Below, in pieces: positions 1 through 7,800 of a stretch of DNA of 18,795 nucleotides. The DNA is taken from NCBI GenBank assembly GCA_964466965.1, contig CAYXPZ010000048.1:1-18795 (forward strand), written 5' to 3'. Within the stretch, counting starts at the first letter, position 1, and each line of letters starts with the position of its first letter. The notes below the pieces were generated by a model. That model was not told where the DNA came from. It saw nothing but the letters and a program-made list of their open reading frames with translations, and did not search any database. Origin of the DNA: Dichotomicrobium sp964466965. Its GTDB lineage: Bacteria > Pseudomonadota > Alphaproteobacteria > Rhizobiales > Rhodomicrobiaceae. The position numbers and the translations under genes are program-made.

Positions 1-1278
1 GTCATCCAGTATATCCTCAACTGCGCTTGTGCCGGGCCGGTGTGCCCCGACGCGCTCTACCGCGAAGTGACGAGCGCCACGCCCTATGCCGACATGTCGC
101 GCGCAGAGTTCGATGCGCTGTTCCGTTTCGCCGTCGATGGCGGCTCTGTGCTGAGCAATTACGAGCGCTACCGGCGGCTTCAACGCGGCGTCGACGGGCT
201 TTACCGGCTGACGCATCAGCGCGTTGCGCGCCGCCACCGCCAGAACATCGGCACGATCGTCGAGGCCAGCCGGCTGCGCGTGAAAAAGATGTTCGGCCCG
301 CGGGCCGGCCGCGTGCTCGGCGAGGTCGAGGAGTATTTCGCGCAAGGGCTGACGCCGGGCGACACCTTCCTGTTCGCGGGCGAAGTGTTGAGCTTCCAGC
401 GCGTGCGCGACATGACGCTGGAGGCGCGTGCGGCCAAGGGTGGCGAGCCCAAAGTGCCGGCCTATGTCGGCGGGCAGATGCCGCTTTCGACCTATCTGGC
501 CGAGCGCGTGCGCGAACTGTTCGCCCGGCCCCAGGCGTGGGCGGCGCTCCCTGAGAGCGCGCAGGAATGGCTGGCGCTTCAGGAACAACTCTCGTACCTG
601 CCTGATAAAGACGCCATGCTGATCGAGCATTTCGGCCGCGGGCGGCTGCGCTACACGGTCTTCTACACCTTCGAGGGGCGCAAGGCGAACCAGACGCTCG
701 GAATGCTCATCACCCGGCGCATGGAACGCATGGGCCTCAAGCCGATGAGCTTCGTCATCACCGATTACGGCCTGACTGTCACCAATCTGTCCACAGTGGC
801 GGATGCGCATATCGACAGCCTGCTCGCGCCCGATATTCTCGGCGACGAGCTTGAGGAATGGATCGCGGAATCGCCGATGCTCAAGCGCGCCTTCCGGCAG
901 GTGGCGACCGTCGCCGGGCTGACCGAGCAGAACTACGCGGGCGAGCGCAAGACCATGAAACAAGTGACGTTCAGCACCGATCTGATCTATGACACGCTGC
1001 GCCGGCATGAGCCGGATCATGTTCTGCTGAGCGTGACGCGCCGCGAGGCGGAGCGCGAGCTTTTGGACCTCGAGCGGCTGTCGCGGATGCTGGGCCGCGT
1101 TCACCGCAACTGGCGATTCGTGGCCTTGCGCCGCGCCTCGCCGCTGGCGATCCCGATGCTGATGCAGGTGCGCGCGGAGCAGGTCCGCGGTAGCGGCATC
1201 GAGGCGCTGCTGGCGCAAGGCGCGTTACAGGACGAGGCGGAGAGAATGATGGAGGATGCGCGTGCCGCAGCCGGCTGA
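1..1278 (+). CDS. Ligase-associated DEXH-box helicase (Lhr family), C-terminal part
   Basis: This is the 3' portion of a gene cut by the left window edge; the frame is open from base 1 (VIQYILNCAC...) and ends at TGA 1276-1278, giving about 425 residues. The ATPase core motifs lie upstream of the window. What is visible matches the winged-helix and C-terminal 'Lhr-core' part of the ligase-associated DNA damage response helicase: a block with HRQNIGTIVEAS, then GDTFLFAGEVLSFQRVRD, KVPAYVGGQMPLSTYL and NQTLGMLITRRMERMGLKP. Full-length members are about 800 residues, so roughly half is seen. In the family the helicase is encoded with a phosphoesterase (PdeM), an exonuclease and an ATP-dependent DNA ligase, and is thought to act in DNA repair in the cytoplasm. 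Its end overlaps the next gene, pdeM, which supports the assignment. Confidence 0.88.
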   Translation, partial: VIQYILNCACAGPVCPDALYREVTSATPYADMSRAEFDALFRFAVDGGSVLSNYERYRRLQRGVDGLYRLTHQRVARRHRQNIGTIVEASRLRVKKMFGPRAGRVLGEVEEYFAQGLTPGDTFLFAGEVLSFQRVRDMTLEARAAKGGEPKVPAYVGGQMPLSTYLAERVRELFARPQAWAALPESAQEWLALQEQLSYLPDKDAMLIEHFGRGRLRYTVFYTFEGRKANQTLGMLITRRMERMGLKPMSFVITDYGLTVTNLSTVADAHIDSLLAPDILGDELEEWIAESPMLKRAFRQVATVAGLTEQNYAGERKTMKQVTFSTDLIYDTLRRHEPDHVLLSVTRREAERELLDLERLSRMLGRVHRNWRFVALRRASPLAIPMLMQVRAEQVRGSGIEALLAQGALQDEAERMMEDARAAAG

Positions 1279-1957
1279 AGCGCGGAGCGAACGCGCGCGG
1301 ATAGAGATTGGGTTCGCCGGCTTGCGGATCGTGCTCGATGCGCGCGGCGCCGCTTACCTGCCTGACGCGGATGCGCTGATCGTCTCCGACCTGCATCTGG
1401 AGAAGGGCTCCTATTTCGCGGCGCGCGGTGTACCTGTACCGGTGTGCGACACCCGCGAGACGCTGCGCCGGCTGGCCAACGTCGTCGCCGCCTACAACCC
1501 CGCACAGGTCGTTTGCCTCGGCGACAGCTTTCACGACGGCGGCGCGGGTGCGCGGCTGACGCCGCACAACCGGGCAACGCTAGCGAGGCTGGCGCAAAGC
1601 GTTCCCGATTGGATGTGGGTCAGCGGCAATCACGATCCGCAAGCGCCGGAGGATATGGCGGGGAACGCCCCCAAGCGGCTCAACCTGGCAGGCCTGACAT
1701 TTTCCCACCAACCGGTTGACGCGCCCGGCGCACAGATTATTGGCCACTACCACCCCAAGCTGAAACTCCGGCTGAAGGGCCATCGGGTCGCTGGCCCCTG
1801 TTTTGTTGCTGGCGCGGACCGCCTTGTGATGCCCGCCTTCGGCGCGTTTACCGGGGGGCTGCAGGTCACGCGCGAGGACCCATGGTCCGGCCTGCTCGGC
1901 GCGCATTGGCGGCAATTCCTGATCTTCAACGATAAGCTGTGGCCGGTCTCGCTCTGA
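1256..1957 (+). CDS. pdeM: Ligase-associated metallophosphoesterase PdeM
   Basis: Calcineurin-like metallophosphoesterase of 233 residues. All metal-binding motifs are readable: D45-x-H47 in DLHLEKG, GD at 89-90 (GDSFHD), GNHD at 124-127, H151 and GHYH at 163-166, followed by the family-typical VMPAFGAFTGGL. The pairing with the upstream Lhr-type helicase identifies it as the ligase-associated PdeM enzyme, a Mn-dependent phosphodiesterase or endonuclease presumed to act on DNA. The gene overlaps the helicase end by 23 bases, so the two are probably translationally coupled. Start choice: ATG 1256 directly abuts a GGAGG at 1251-1255, which is too close for a ribosome; the in-frame GTG at 1262 sits 6 nt from that GGAGG and may be the real start (231 residues). 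The protein is unaffected in its motifs either way. Confidence 0.88.
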   Translation: MRVPQPAEARSERARIEIGFAGLRIVLDARGAAYLPDADALIVSDLHLEKGSYFAARGVPVPVCDTRETLRRLANVVAAYNPAQVVCLGDSFHDGGAGARLTPHNRATLARLAQSVPDWMWVSGNHDPQAPEDMAGNAPKRLNLAGLTFSHQPVDAPGAQIIGHYHPKLKLRLKGHRVAGPCFVAGADRLVMPAFGAFTGGLQVTREDPWSGLLGAHWRQFLIFNDKLWPVSL

Positions 1958-2011
1958 GGCGCGATCCAGAAAGCGTGAACAGATTTCCGGTTTCATCGCG
2001 CGTAAAACCCA

Positions 2012-2039
2012 TTGAAAGCCGCCTTACCCTCTTTACCGA
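2012..2039 (+). promoter_or_regulatory. Possible weak promoter ahead of adc
   Basis: A TTGAAA hexamer at 2012-2017 is followed, 16 nt later, by TACCGA at 2034-2039, within the 119-nt gap between pdeM and the decarboxylase gene. The -35 is good and the -10 is poor. The gap argues that adc has its own promoter, but this exact element is a guess. Confidence 0.2.
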
Positions 2040-2076
2040 ACACCGCGAAACATTCTCATAGAAAGCGGAGGCACCC

Positions 2077-2820
2077 ATGACCAGAGACGAAATCCTGTCG
2101 CTTGCGGGAATGCCTCCGGGCAATCCGAGCTACCCGCACGGCCCCTATCGCTTCATCAACCGCGAGTATTTCAACGTCATCTTCGAGAGCGACCCGGCAG
2201 CGATCCGCGCGATGGTGCCCGAGCCGCTCGTGCCGGATGGCTCGAATACGGCCGTGTACGAGTGGATTAATATGCCCGACAGTTCCGGCTTCGGCGCTTA
2301 TGAGGAATCGGGCATCGTCATCCCCTGCACCTTCGACGGCGAGCCGGTGAATTACACCGCGATGATGTTCCTCAATATCGAGCCGCCGATCACGGCTGGC
2401 CGCGAGATCTGGGGCTTTCCCAAACGCTGGGGCGAACCCTCTTTGCGGGTCGAGAAGGACACCTTGACCGGAACCCTGTCCTATGCCGGGCAACGGGTCG
2501 CGATGGGCACCATGGTCTATAAGCATGAGGTGGCTTGCGGCGACCCGTCGGAATGCGCAGCGAAGCTGGCCAAGACCAACGTAAATCTGAAGCTGATCCC
2601 CTGCGTGACCGGCAGCCCTCGCATCGCCGAACTCGTCGCGTTCAAGATGACGGACATCACGGTCAAAGGCTTCTGGCGCGGGCGCGCGCGGCTTCATCTG
2701 GTGCCGCATGTGAATGCGCCGGTCGCCGACCTGCCAGTGCGCCGCGTCTTCGAAGGGCAACATATCATCGCCGATCTGTCGCTGCCTTATGGACGCGTGG
2801 CCTACGATTATCTGGCGTAG
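2077..2820 (+). CDS. adc: Acetoacetate decarboxylase
   Basis: A 247-residue protein that follows the clostridial acetoacetate decarboxylase (244 aa) almost end to end: GPYRFINREYFNVIF near residue 22, VPEPL at 47, MTDITVKGFWRGRARL and a final VAYDYLA. The enzyme decarboxylates acetoacetate to acetone and CO2 through a Schiff base on a lysine. Catalytic residues by alignment from memory: R29, E62, E77 and the Schiff-base lysine K116 in GFPKRWG. The clostridial enzyme has two adjacent lysines (K115-K116); here the second is Arg. The gene stands alone, 119 nt after pdeM, with a good GGAGG at 2067-2071 five bases before ATG, and it converges on the MOSC gene with only 16 nt between stops. An acetoacetate decarboxylase-like enzyme with a different substrate is possible, but the catalytic set favours the canonical activity. 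Confidence 0.88.
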   Translation: MTRDEILSLAGMPPGNPSYPHGPYRFINREYFNVIFESDPAAIRAMVPEPLVPDGSNTAVYEWINMPDSSGFGAYEESGIVIPCTFDGEPVNYTAMMFLNIEPPITAGREIWGFPKRWGEPSLRVEKDTLTGTLSYAGQRVAMGTMVYKHEVACGDPSECAAKLAKTNVNLKLIPCVTGSPRIAELVAFKMTDITVKGFWRGRARLHLVPHVNAPVADLPVRRVFEGQHIIADLSLPYGRVAYDYLA

Positions 2821-2836
2821 CGCGTGCGGGCGGACG

Positions 2837-3331
2837 TCACGAGTCCTTAACAATAAGGCTCACCGCGTCGCCAATCCGGATATGCCCCGGGGTGATGACC
2901 TCCGCGCCGATCCCGCCATGATGGCGAACCGCCGAATAGCCGCCCGGCCCGAGATTTTCCTCCATCCGGCTGCACGGCGCGCAGATACCCGTCCCGCGCA
3001 AAACGACATCCCCAATTCGGAACGTCCGCCGCCGCAACCCCATCAGATTAATCCCGGCAATAGCAATATTCCGGCGCAACAGCTCGGGCGCTGGCGCGTC
3101 GCGCCCCAGAAACGCCCCGATCACCGGTAGATGCTCCCACTGCATTAGCGTCACCGCCCGCGGGCCGCCGCGAGTCCAGTGATCGCCGACCAGTCCGTCC
3201 CGCGTGATCTCAACGCTTTCAACGGCCTTTACATCTTCCCGACGACCTGGGCGAAGCCCGATCCAAGCTATCCAGCCATCACGGGCCTGCCGGTCCATCA
3301 TCGCACGCATAGGTGTGTTTGGTTTGGTCAT
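2837..3331 (-). CDS. MOSC-domain protein
   Basis: A 164-residue stand-alone MOSC domain. Visible family features are the GLVGDHWTRGG segment (46-56), RAVTLMQWEHLPVI (58-71), LLRRNIAIAGINL (84-96) and the C-x-x-C-containing GTGICAPCSRMEE (113-125), then GPGGYSAVRHHGGI. MOSC domains bind sulfur, pterin or molybdenum cofactor; the conserved cysteine (C117 or C120, probably C120) is the expected sulfur carrier or substrate contact. No N-terminal beta-barrel domain is present, so it belongs to the short single-domain class rather than the mARC/YcbX type. The substrate is not evident and no molybdoenzyme gene is nearby. The start is ATG at 3329-3331 with only a weak GAAAAG upstream; internal ATGs at codons 8, 11 and 12 are alternatives. 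It is divergent from the prepilin peptidase gene. Confidence 0.85.
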   Translation of the reverse strand: MTKPNTPMRAMMDRQARDGWIAWIGLRPGRREDVKAVESVEITRDGLVGDHWTRGGPRAVTLMQWEHLPVIGAFLGRDAPAPELLRRNIAIAGINLMGLRRRTFRIGDVVLRGTGICAPCSRMEENLGPGGYSAVRHHGGIGAEVITPGHIRIGDAVSLIVKDS

Positions 3332-3354
3332 CTGAGCTTTTCTTTAGGGTTAAA

Positions 3355-3360
3355 TATAAT
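3355..3360 (+). promoter_or_regulatory. TATAAT -10-like element in the MOSC/prepilin peptidase divergent gap
   Basis: An unusually AT-rich patch (TTAAATATAATC) lies in the 110-nt gap between two divergent genes and contains a perfect TATAAT. No convincing -35 is found at 16-18 nt on the plus strand. Read on the other strand, the same patch gives TATATT (3353-3358), so it could serve either gene. Confidence 0.3.
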
Positions 3361-3441
3361 CTTCGCAACATCATAACAGTCGCGCATCTATGGTCTTGCC
3401 ATGCCCTCAAGGGCAACATGCGGCAACAAGTGGGGGGCGCA

Positions 3442-3939
3442 ATGGCGGAATGGCATGAGCCGATCATCAAGGGTATGTTCATCTTTCTGGTTATTTACGC
3501 AATCGTGACCGATGTCCGGGAGCTGCGTGTGCCGAACTGGGTGCCGATAGCAATCGGCAGTCTTTTCCTGGTCTACAGCTTGACGCTTCCAGCAACCGGA
3601 GATTTGTCGTTCCATCTGCTCACGGGCATCGCCGTGTTGATCGGCGCTTTCGCGCTGTTCGCAGCAGGCGTCTTTGGCGGCGGTGACGCCAAGTTCTTAT
3701 CCGTTCTCGCCTTGTGGATGGGGCCTGCCAATCTCGGACCGTTTATCTTGCTCACGACCTTGCTCGGCGGGGCAACCGCGCTGGGGCTGCTCGGTTTGAA
3801 AAAGCTGATGGCCGTCAAGCCGGCGCTGGAACAGCGTGCCGGCATGGCGAAACCCGTGGCGTGGGCGCGAGCCGGCAAGATGCCCTATGCGCTACCGCTC
3901 GGCGTCGCCGCTCTCATGATGGGGCCGGCGCTGTTCTGA
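3442..3939 (+). CDS. CpaA/TadV-like A24 prepilin peptidase
   Basis: A 165-residue polytopic membrane aspartyl peptidase of family A24, short class without the N-methylation domain. The two catalytic aspartates are in TDVRELRVPNW (D24) and GGGDAKF (D82). Hydrophobic segments run at about 10-24, 36-49, 57-78, 97-119 and 149-164, and the late KMPYALPLGVA segment is typical of CpaA. Family members cleave the leader of Flp/Tad-type pilins or pseudopilins at the inner membrane. The start was set at ATG 3442 because this puts D24 at the usual depth; an in-frame ATG at 3418 with AAGGG 4 nt upstream would give 173 residues. Longer upstream extensions would overlap the divergent MOSC gene. No pilin, cpa or tad gene is in the window, so its substrate must be encoded elsewhere. 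Confidence 0.85.
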   Translation: MAEWHEPIIKGMFIFLVIYAIVTDVRELRVPNWVPIAIGSLFLVYSLTLPATGDLSFHLLTGIAVLIGAFALFAAGVFGGGDAKFLSVLALWMGPANLGPFILLTTLLGGATALGLLGLKKLMAVKPALEQRAGMAKPVAWARAGKMPYALPLGVAALMMGPALF

Positions 3940-3966
3940 ATGCCTGGCTGCAGCCGCCAAGTGCGA

Positions 3967-4275
3967 TTAGCGGTTGAGCGCTTTCCTGCGCGCCTCGAAC
4001 TCCTCTTCGTCGATTTCACCCCGCGCGAATCGCTCGCGCAGGAGCTGTACGGCCCGGTCTCCCTCTCCACTGTCCCTGGAAGCCGGTCCGCCGCGGATGA
4101 AACGCCAGAGGGCCACAATCGCGAGAATGACCAGCACAAGAAAAATGATAGCGAAAATCGGCATCAGCCACATGCCGCCACCTATCCCGGGCATCATATG
4201 CCAGCCGTTGCCATAAGGTTGTGACAGCGGAGTCAACACCGCGTCAAATGCCGCAGGGAATAACCATTCAATCAC
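3967..4275 (-). CDS. Small membrane protein with SHOCT domain
   Basis: A 102-residue protein with one strong transmembrane helix (about 35-58, starting MWLMPIFAII) after a Gly/Pro/Met-rich stretch, then a short polar linker and a C-terminal SHOCT motif (about 73-100: DRAVQLLRERFARGEIDEEE, followed by an FEARRKAL-type tail). SHOCT motifs are short helical modules often found at the ends of membrane or phospholipase-like proteins and are thought to mediate oligomerisation; no enzymatic function is implied. The start is GTG at 4273-4275 with AAGGA 8 nt upstream. The gene converges on the prepilin peptidase gene with 27 nt between the stops and follows the trxA terminator, so it is probably transcribed separately from trxA. 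Confidence 0.8.
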   Translation of the reverse strand: MIEWLFPAAFDAVLTPLSQPYGNGWHMMPGIGGGMWLMPIFAIIFLVLVILAIVALWRFIRGGPASRDSGEGDRAVQLLRERFARGEIDEEEFEARRKALNR

Positions 4276-4354
4276 GTCGGCAATCCTTTCGTTGATCCCT
4301 GCAAGGATATGGTGTTCCCAGCTGATGGAACGTCAACACAGTCACGCTGGACGC

Positions 4355-4381
4355 AAAAAGGCCCCGCGCGTTGGCGGGGCC
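4355..4381 (-). terminator. Intrinsic terminator after trxA
   Basis: On the minus strand a perfect 8-bp GC stem (GGCCCCGC / GCGGGGCC, 6-nt loop) is followed directly by TTTTT. It lies about 20 nt beyond the trxA stop codon and is the clearest Rho-independent terminator in the window. It probably ends transcription of the divL-to-trxA block or of a separate trxA transcript. Confidence 0.88.
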
Positions 4382-4402
4382 CCGTCACGCCGTGCGAACG
4401 GA

Positions 4403-4720
4403 TCAGACTTCCTTGTCGATCCAGTCTTTCAGCGTGGTCTTGGGATGCGCGCCCACCTGCTGCGATGCAACCTCGCCATTCTTGAACATGATCAAGGTCG
4501 GGATGCCGCGAATGCCATAATCCATTGGTGTTTTTGGATTTTCGTCGACATTCATTTTCACCACTTTAAGGCGATCGCCATATTCCTCAGCCAACTCTTC
4601 GAGGACCGGCGCGATGGTCTTGCACGGTCCGCACCATTCCGCCCAGAAATCCACGATCACGGGGCTGGATGACTTCAACACCTCCTGTTCGAAGCTGTCA
4701 TCAGAAACATGTGTTGTCAT
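4403..4720 (-). CDS. trxA: Thioredoxin
   Basis: A complete 105-residue thioredoxin 1, the cytoplasmic protein-disulfide reductase that supplies electrons to ribonucleotide reductase, methionine sulfoxide reductase and other enzymes. The active site WCGPC is at 29-33 (C30, C33), the buried aspartate is in VDFWAEW, and the cis-proline is P74 in RGIPTLIMFKNG. No signal peptide is present. AAAGG six bases before the ATG serves as ribosome binding site. It follows addA by 90 nt and is closed by the terminator at 4355-4381. The addA-trxA adjacency is familiar from Rhizobiales genomes. Confidence 0.97.
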   Translation of the reverse strand: MTTHVSDDSFEQEVLKSSSPVIVDFWAEWCGPCKTIAPVLEELAEEYGDRLKVVKMNVDENPKTPMDYGIRGIPTLIMFKNGEVASQQVGAHPKTTLKDWIDKEV

Positions 4721-4797
4721 AGGAGACCTTTCTGCCTGTGCCGCGGTGCGGCGGTTTGTATCACCTCGCCCCCAGAGCTAAGACCAGCCGGTCGGGG

Positions 4798-4803
4798 CGT
4801 CAA
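4798..4803 (-). promoter_or_regulatory. Possible -35 element of a trxA promoter
   Basis: The addA-trxA gap holds TTGACG (minus strand) a few bases beyond the addA stop codon. The hexamer 17 nt further on is TAGCTC, a poor -10. A separate promoter for trxA would make sense, since thioredoxin is needed in far larger amounts than AddAB, but the sequence evidence is weak. Confidence 0.22.
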
Positions 4804-4810
4804 GATCGGC

Positions 4811-7800
4811 TCAAGAGCTGATCGCGGCGACGTGAATTTCCATGAGATGGGCGCCGCTTGTCCACAGGATAAAGGCGCGCAGCCGCTTGTCCGGGAACAC
4901 CGAAGATAGTGCGCGGCAATAGGCATCCAGTTGGGCGACGTACGCAGGCGGCGCTTCGTCCGGTCGATCGGGTACGCGCGCATCCGTCTTGTAGTCGACC
5001 ACGTGAACCTCGTCGTCACGGACGACCAGCCGGTCAATACGCCCTGATAGATAACCTATCACTTCGCTATCGCCGAGGTGGGCCGCAATCGGGACCTCAG
5101 CTCGCGAGCCTGGGCCGAACAATGACGCAAACTCCGGCGCATTAACGATCTGCATCGCAGTCTCGGCAATACCACGGCGGAAGCCCATGTCCAGTGGCGC
5201 GCCTGCGCGGCTGGCGTCGACCTGTGCTAGGATACGTTCGGCTTCTGACGCGCGGTGCTCCGTGGCGACCGCAGGCAGCCTTTCCAGCAGCAAATGGATC
5301 AGCTCGCCGCGTCGCCGGGCCGTCTCAGCCGCATCTGCGCCCGTACCCCCCGGCGTCTGCTGCGTGGCCTCATGCGCCGATGGCTGGACAGCCGTCATGA
5401 CCGTCTCGTCCGGTGCGCGCCGCGATAACCAAGACGCAGGCGTGACCGGCGCGGAGTCCGCGCTGTGGGCGCCTTCCGCGGGCTTTGACGCGGGCACCTG
5501 TTCCAGCCGTAAGACGGTTTCTCCATCGTCAGTCCTCACGCTCTCAGCAGTGCCTGTCAGCGCATCGCAAATAACATCGTACCAACAGCCCCGATCGCGT
5601 CCGTGCGTCTTACGGCTCTCGAAGCCGCTGATATAAAGACGATCACGCGCGCGCGTCATCGCCACGTAGAGAAGCCGGTAGCTCTCCGCCTGATCAGCCG
5701 CCTTGTGCGCGGCGCGCACCTCCTCGACGGCAGGCAGACGCTTCGCCTCTGCGCCTGCCCAGACCAGAGTGTCCGCAAACTCATAAGGCGCGCCGCGATT
5801 CACGCGCAGGATCGCTCCACCGCTCTGTGCGCTCATGCTGCACGTGTCAGGCAGAAACACGATAGGCGCCTCCAGCCCCTTCGCGCCATGCACGGTCATC
5901 ACGCGAACCTGATCTGCGCCTTGCTCCATGTCGCGACGCACCTCGCTGGCCGCTTCGCGCAGCCAGGCCAGAAACCCCTGCAGCGTCGCCGTCTCTTTCT
6001 CTTCATAGGCCAGGGCCAGATTGAGGAACTCGTCAATGGCGTCCGCGGCCTCCAGGCCCAACTGCGCCAGTAGGCTTTGACGGCCATTATCCCGGTCGAG
6101 CACGCCAGCATAGAACTCAAATGGACGTTCGCTCAACGCCGATGTCCGCCAGCTTACAAGCAACGATTCGGCCTCAGCAGCGCGACGGTCGGTCGCCGCC
6201 GCAAGCTCCAGGGCCTCCCACAGGCTTCCCTCCCGAGCATAAGCCAACATGAACAGCTCGTCTTCTGAAAAGCCGATGAGCGGGCTTTTGAGCACGGCTG
6301 CAAGCGAAAGATCATCGCCCGGCAGCAATAGCGCATCGCCAAGAGCCATCAGGTCCATGACGGCGAGTTGATCGGTCACGCGCATGCGATCCGCGCCGGC
6401 CACCGGGATCCCGCGGGCCTTGAGCGCATTGATCATCGGCGCGGCGAAGGGCTGGCGCTTGCGCACCAGAATGAGAATGTCGCCCGCGCGGATCGGGCGG
6501 CCTTCCGAAGCTAGCAGTTCTCCGCGTTCAAGCCATGTTGTGATGTGATCGGCGATCTGCGCGGCGAGGCGGTCCACCGCAGCCGCACCAGCCATCGGTT
6601 CATCCAGCGGCGCGAAAGCATCGGTCAGCGCGCGCTCCGGCGGCTTCACTGTCGGCCAAACCTCCACCAGACCCGCATCCGCCGAGCGGTGCACCTCATG
6701 CGCAACCGGCGCGCTTGCTCCGATGCGCCCGCCCAGCCCGTTCTCGCCGCCGAAAACCAGATCAACCGCCTGCATCACGGGCGCAACCGTGCGAAACGAG
6801 CGCGTCAGTGGAACATCGTGCCAGGGGAGGCGCGCGCCTTCGGCCCGTCCGCGGAACGCCTCGCCCAGCGCGGCGAAATGCTCTGGCGCGGCGCCCTGAA
6901 AGCCGTAGATCGACTGTTTCTCGTCGCCCACCGCGAACAGCGAACGCCCGATCTCGCGCGCGCCCGCGCCAGCGAAGAACTCCTCCAACAGCAGTTCAGC
7001 GACGCGCCACTGCGCGCGTGAATTATCCTGCGCCTCGTCGATCAGCAGGTGGTCGATGCCGCCATCGAGCTGGAAAAGGACCCAGGCTGAGCCGCGTTCC
7101 AGCAGGAAGATGGTGCGGCCGATCAGATCATCATAGTCGAGCGCGCCGTCGGCCTGCTTGGCGGCCTCGCAGCGCTGAATGACCTCATCGGCGAGTGTGA
7201 ACAAGTCGGCGCTGGACCGCGCGGTTTCCAGCGCAATGCGCGTCTGGTCCAATTCGGCAAACCGGTCGCGCGCGGTGCGCAGCGCTTCGGCTGCATCAGG
7301 CGCGGCGGCGATCACCGCCTTGCTGGGGAAACGCGAGTCGGCGCGTGGCGTGCCATCCTTCGTCAGGAAGGCATCGCGAAACGCGACCACGCGCGCCTCG
7401 CGGCCACCAGCGTTCGCGGCCTCGGCAAGCTGGTCGGCCAATTTCGCGTCGTTCTTGCCTCCTTGCGTCAGCGCGGCACGGATTTGCGCAATCTCATCAT
7501 CGCTCAACGTCTCGGCCTGCGCCTGCGCAACCGCCTCCCGATCGGCATCCGCTGGCACGCCCAGCGCCTCACCGATCAGCGCCGCCAACGGCCGGTCATG
7601 CTGATCGGCCGCACGCATCATCTGCCGCAGAACCAGCCGCTCGCGCAGCACCTCGTCCAACAACCGCTCAACACCATCTTCCCGGACCCGCGCCGCCACT
7701 TCGTCCAACGCATCCGCGAGCCCACACTCCGGCGCACCCGCCGCCTGTTCCAAAGCAGCTATCATCGCCGCGCGCATCCGTCCGCGCGCCTCGTCCTCCG

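Noticed and set aside
2056..2853. Minus-strand open frame (265 codons) antisense to adc
   Set aside because: The translation is His/Arg-rich with no family resemblance, while the plus strand matches acetoacetate decarboxylase from end to end.
2841..2861. Inverted repeat GAG(T)CCTTA-ACAA-TAAGGCTC at the convergent adc/MOSC ends
   Set aside because: The stem of about 8 bp with a bulge lies inside the last MOSC codons and has no T-run on either strand, so a bidirectional terminator cannot be supported.
3946..3955. Perfect palindrome GGCTGCAGCC between the prepilin peptidase and SHOCT genes
   Set aside because: It has no loop and no T-tract; a 10-bp palindrome is expected by chance in GC-rich DNA of this length.
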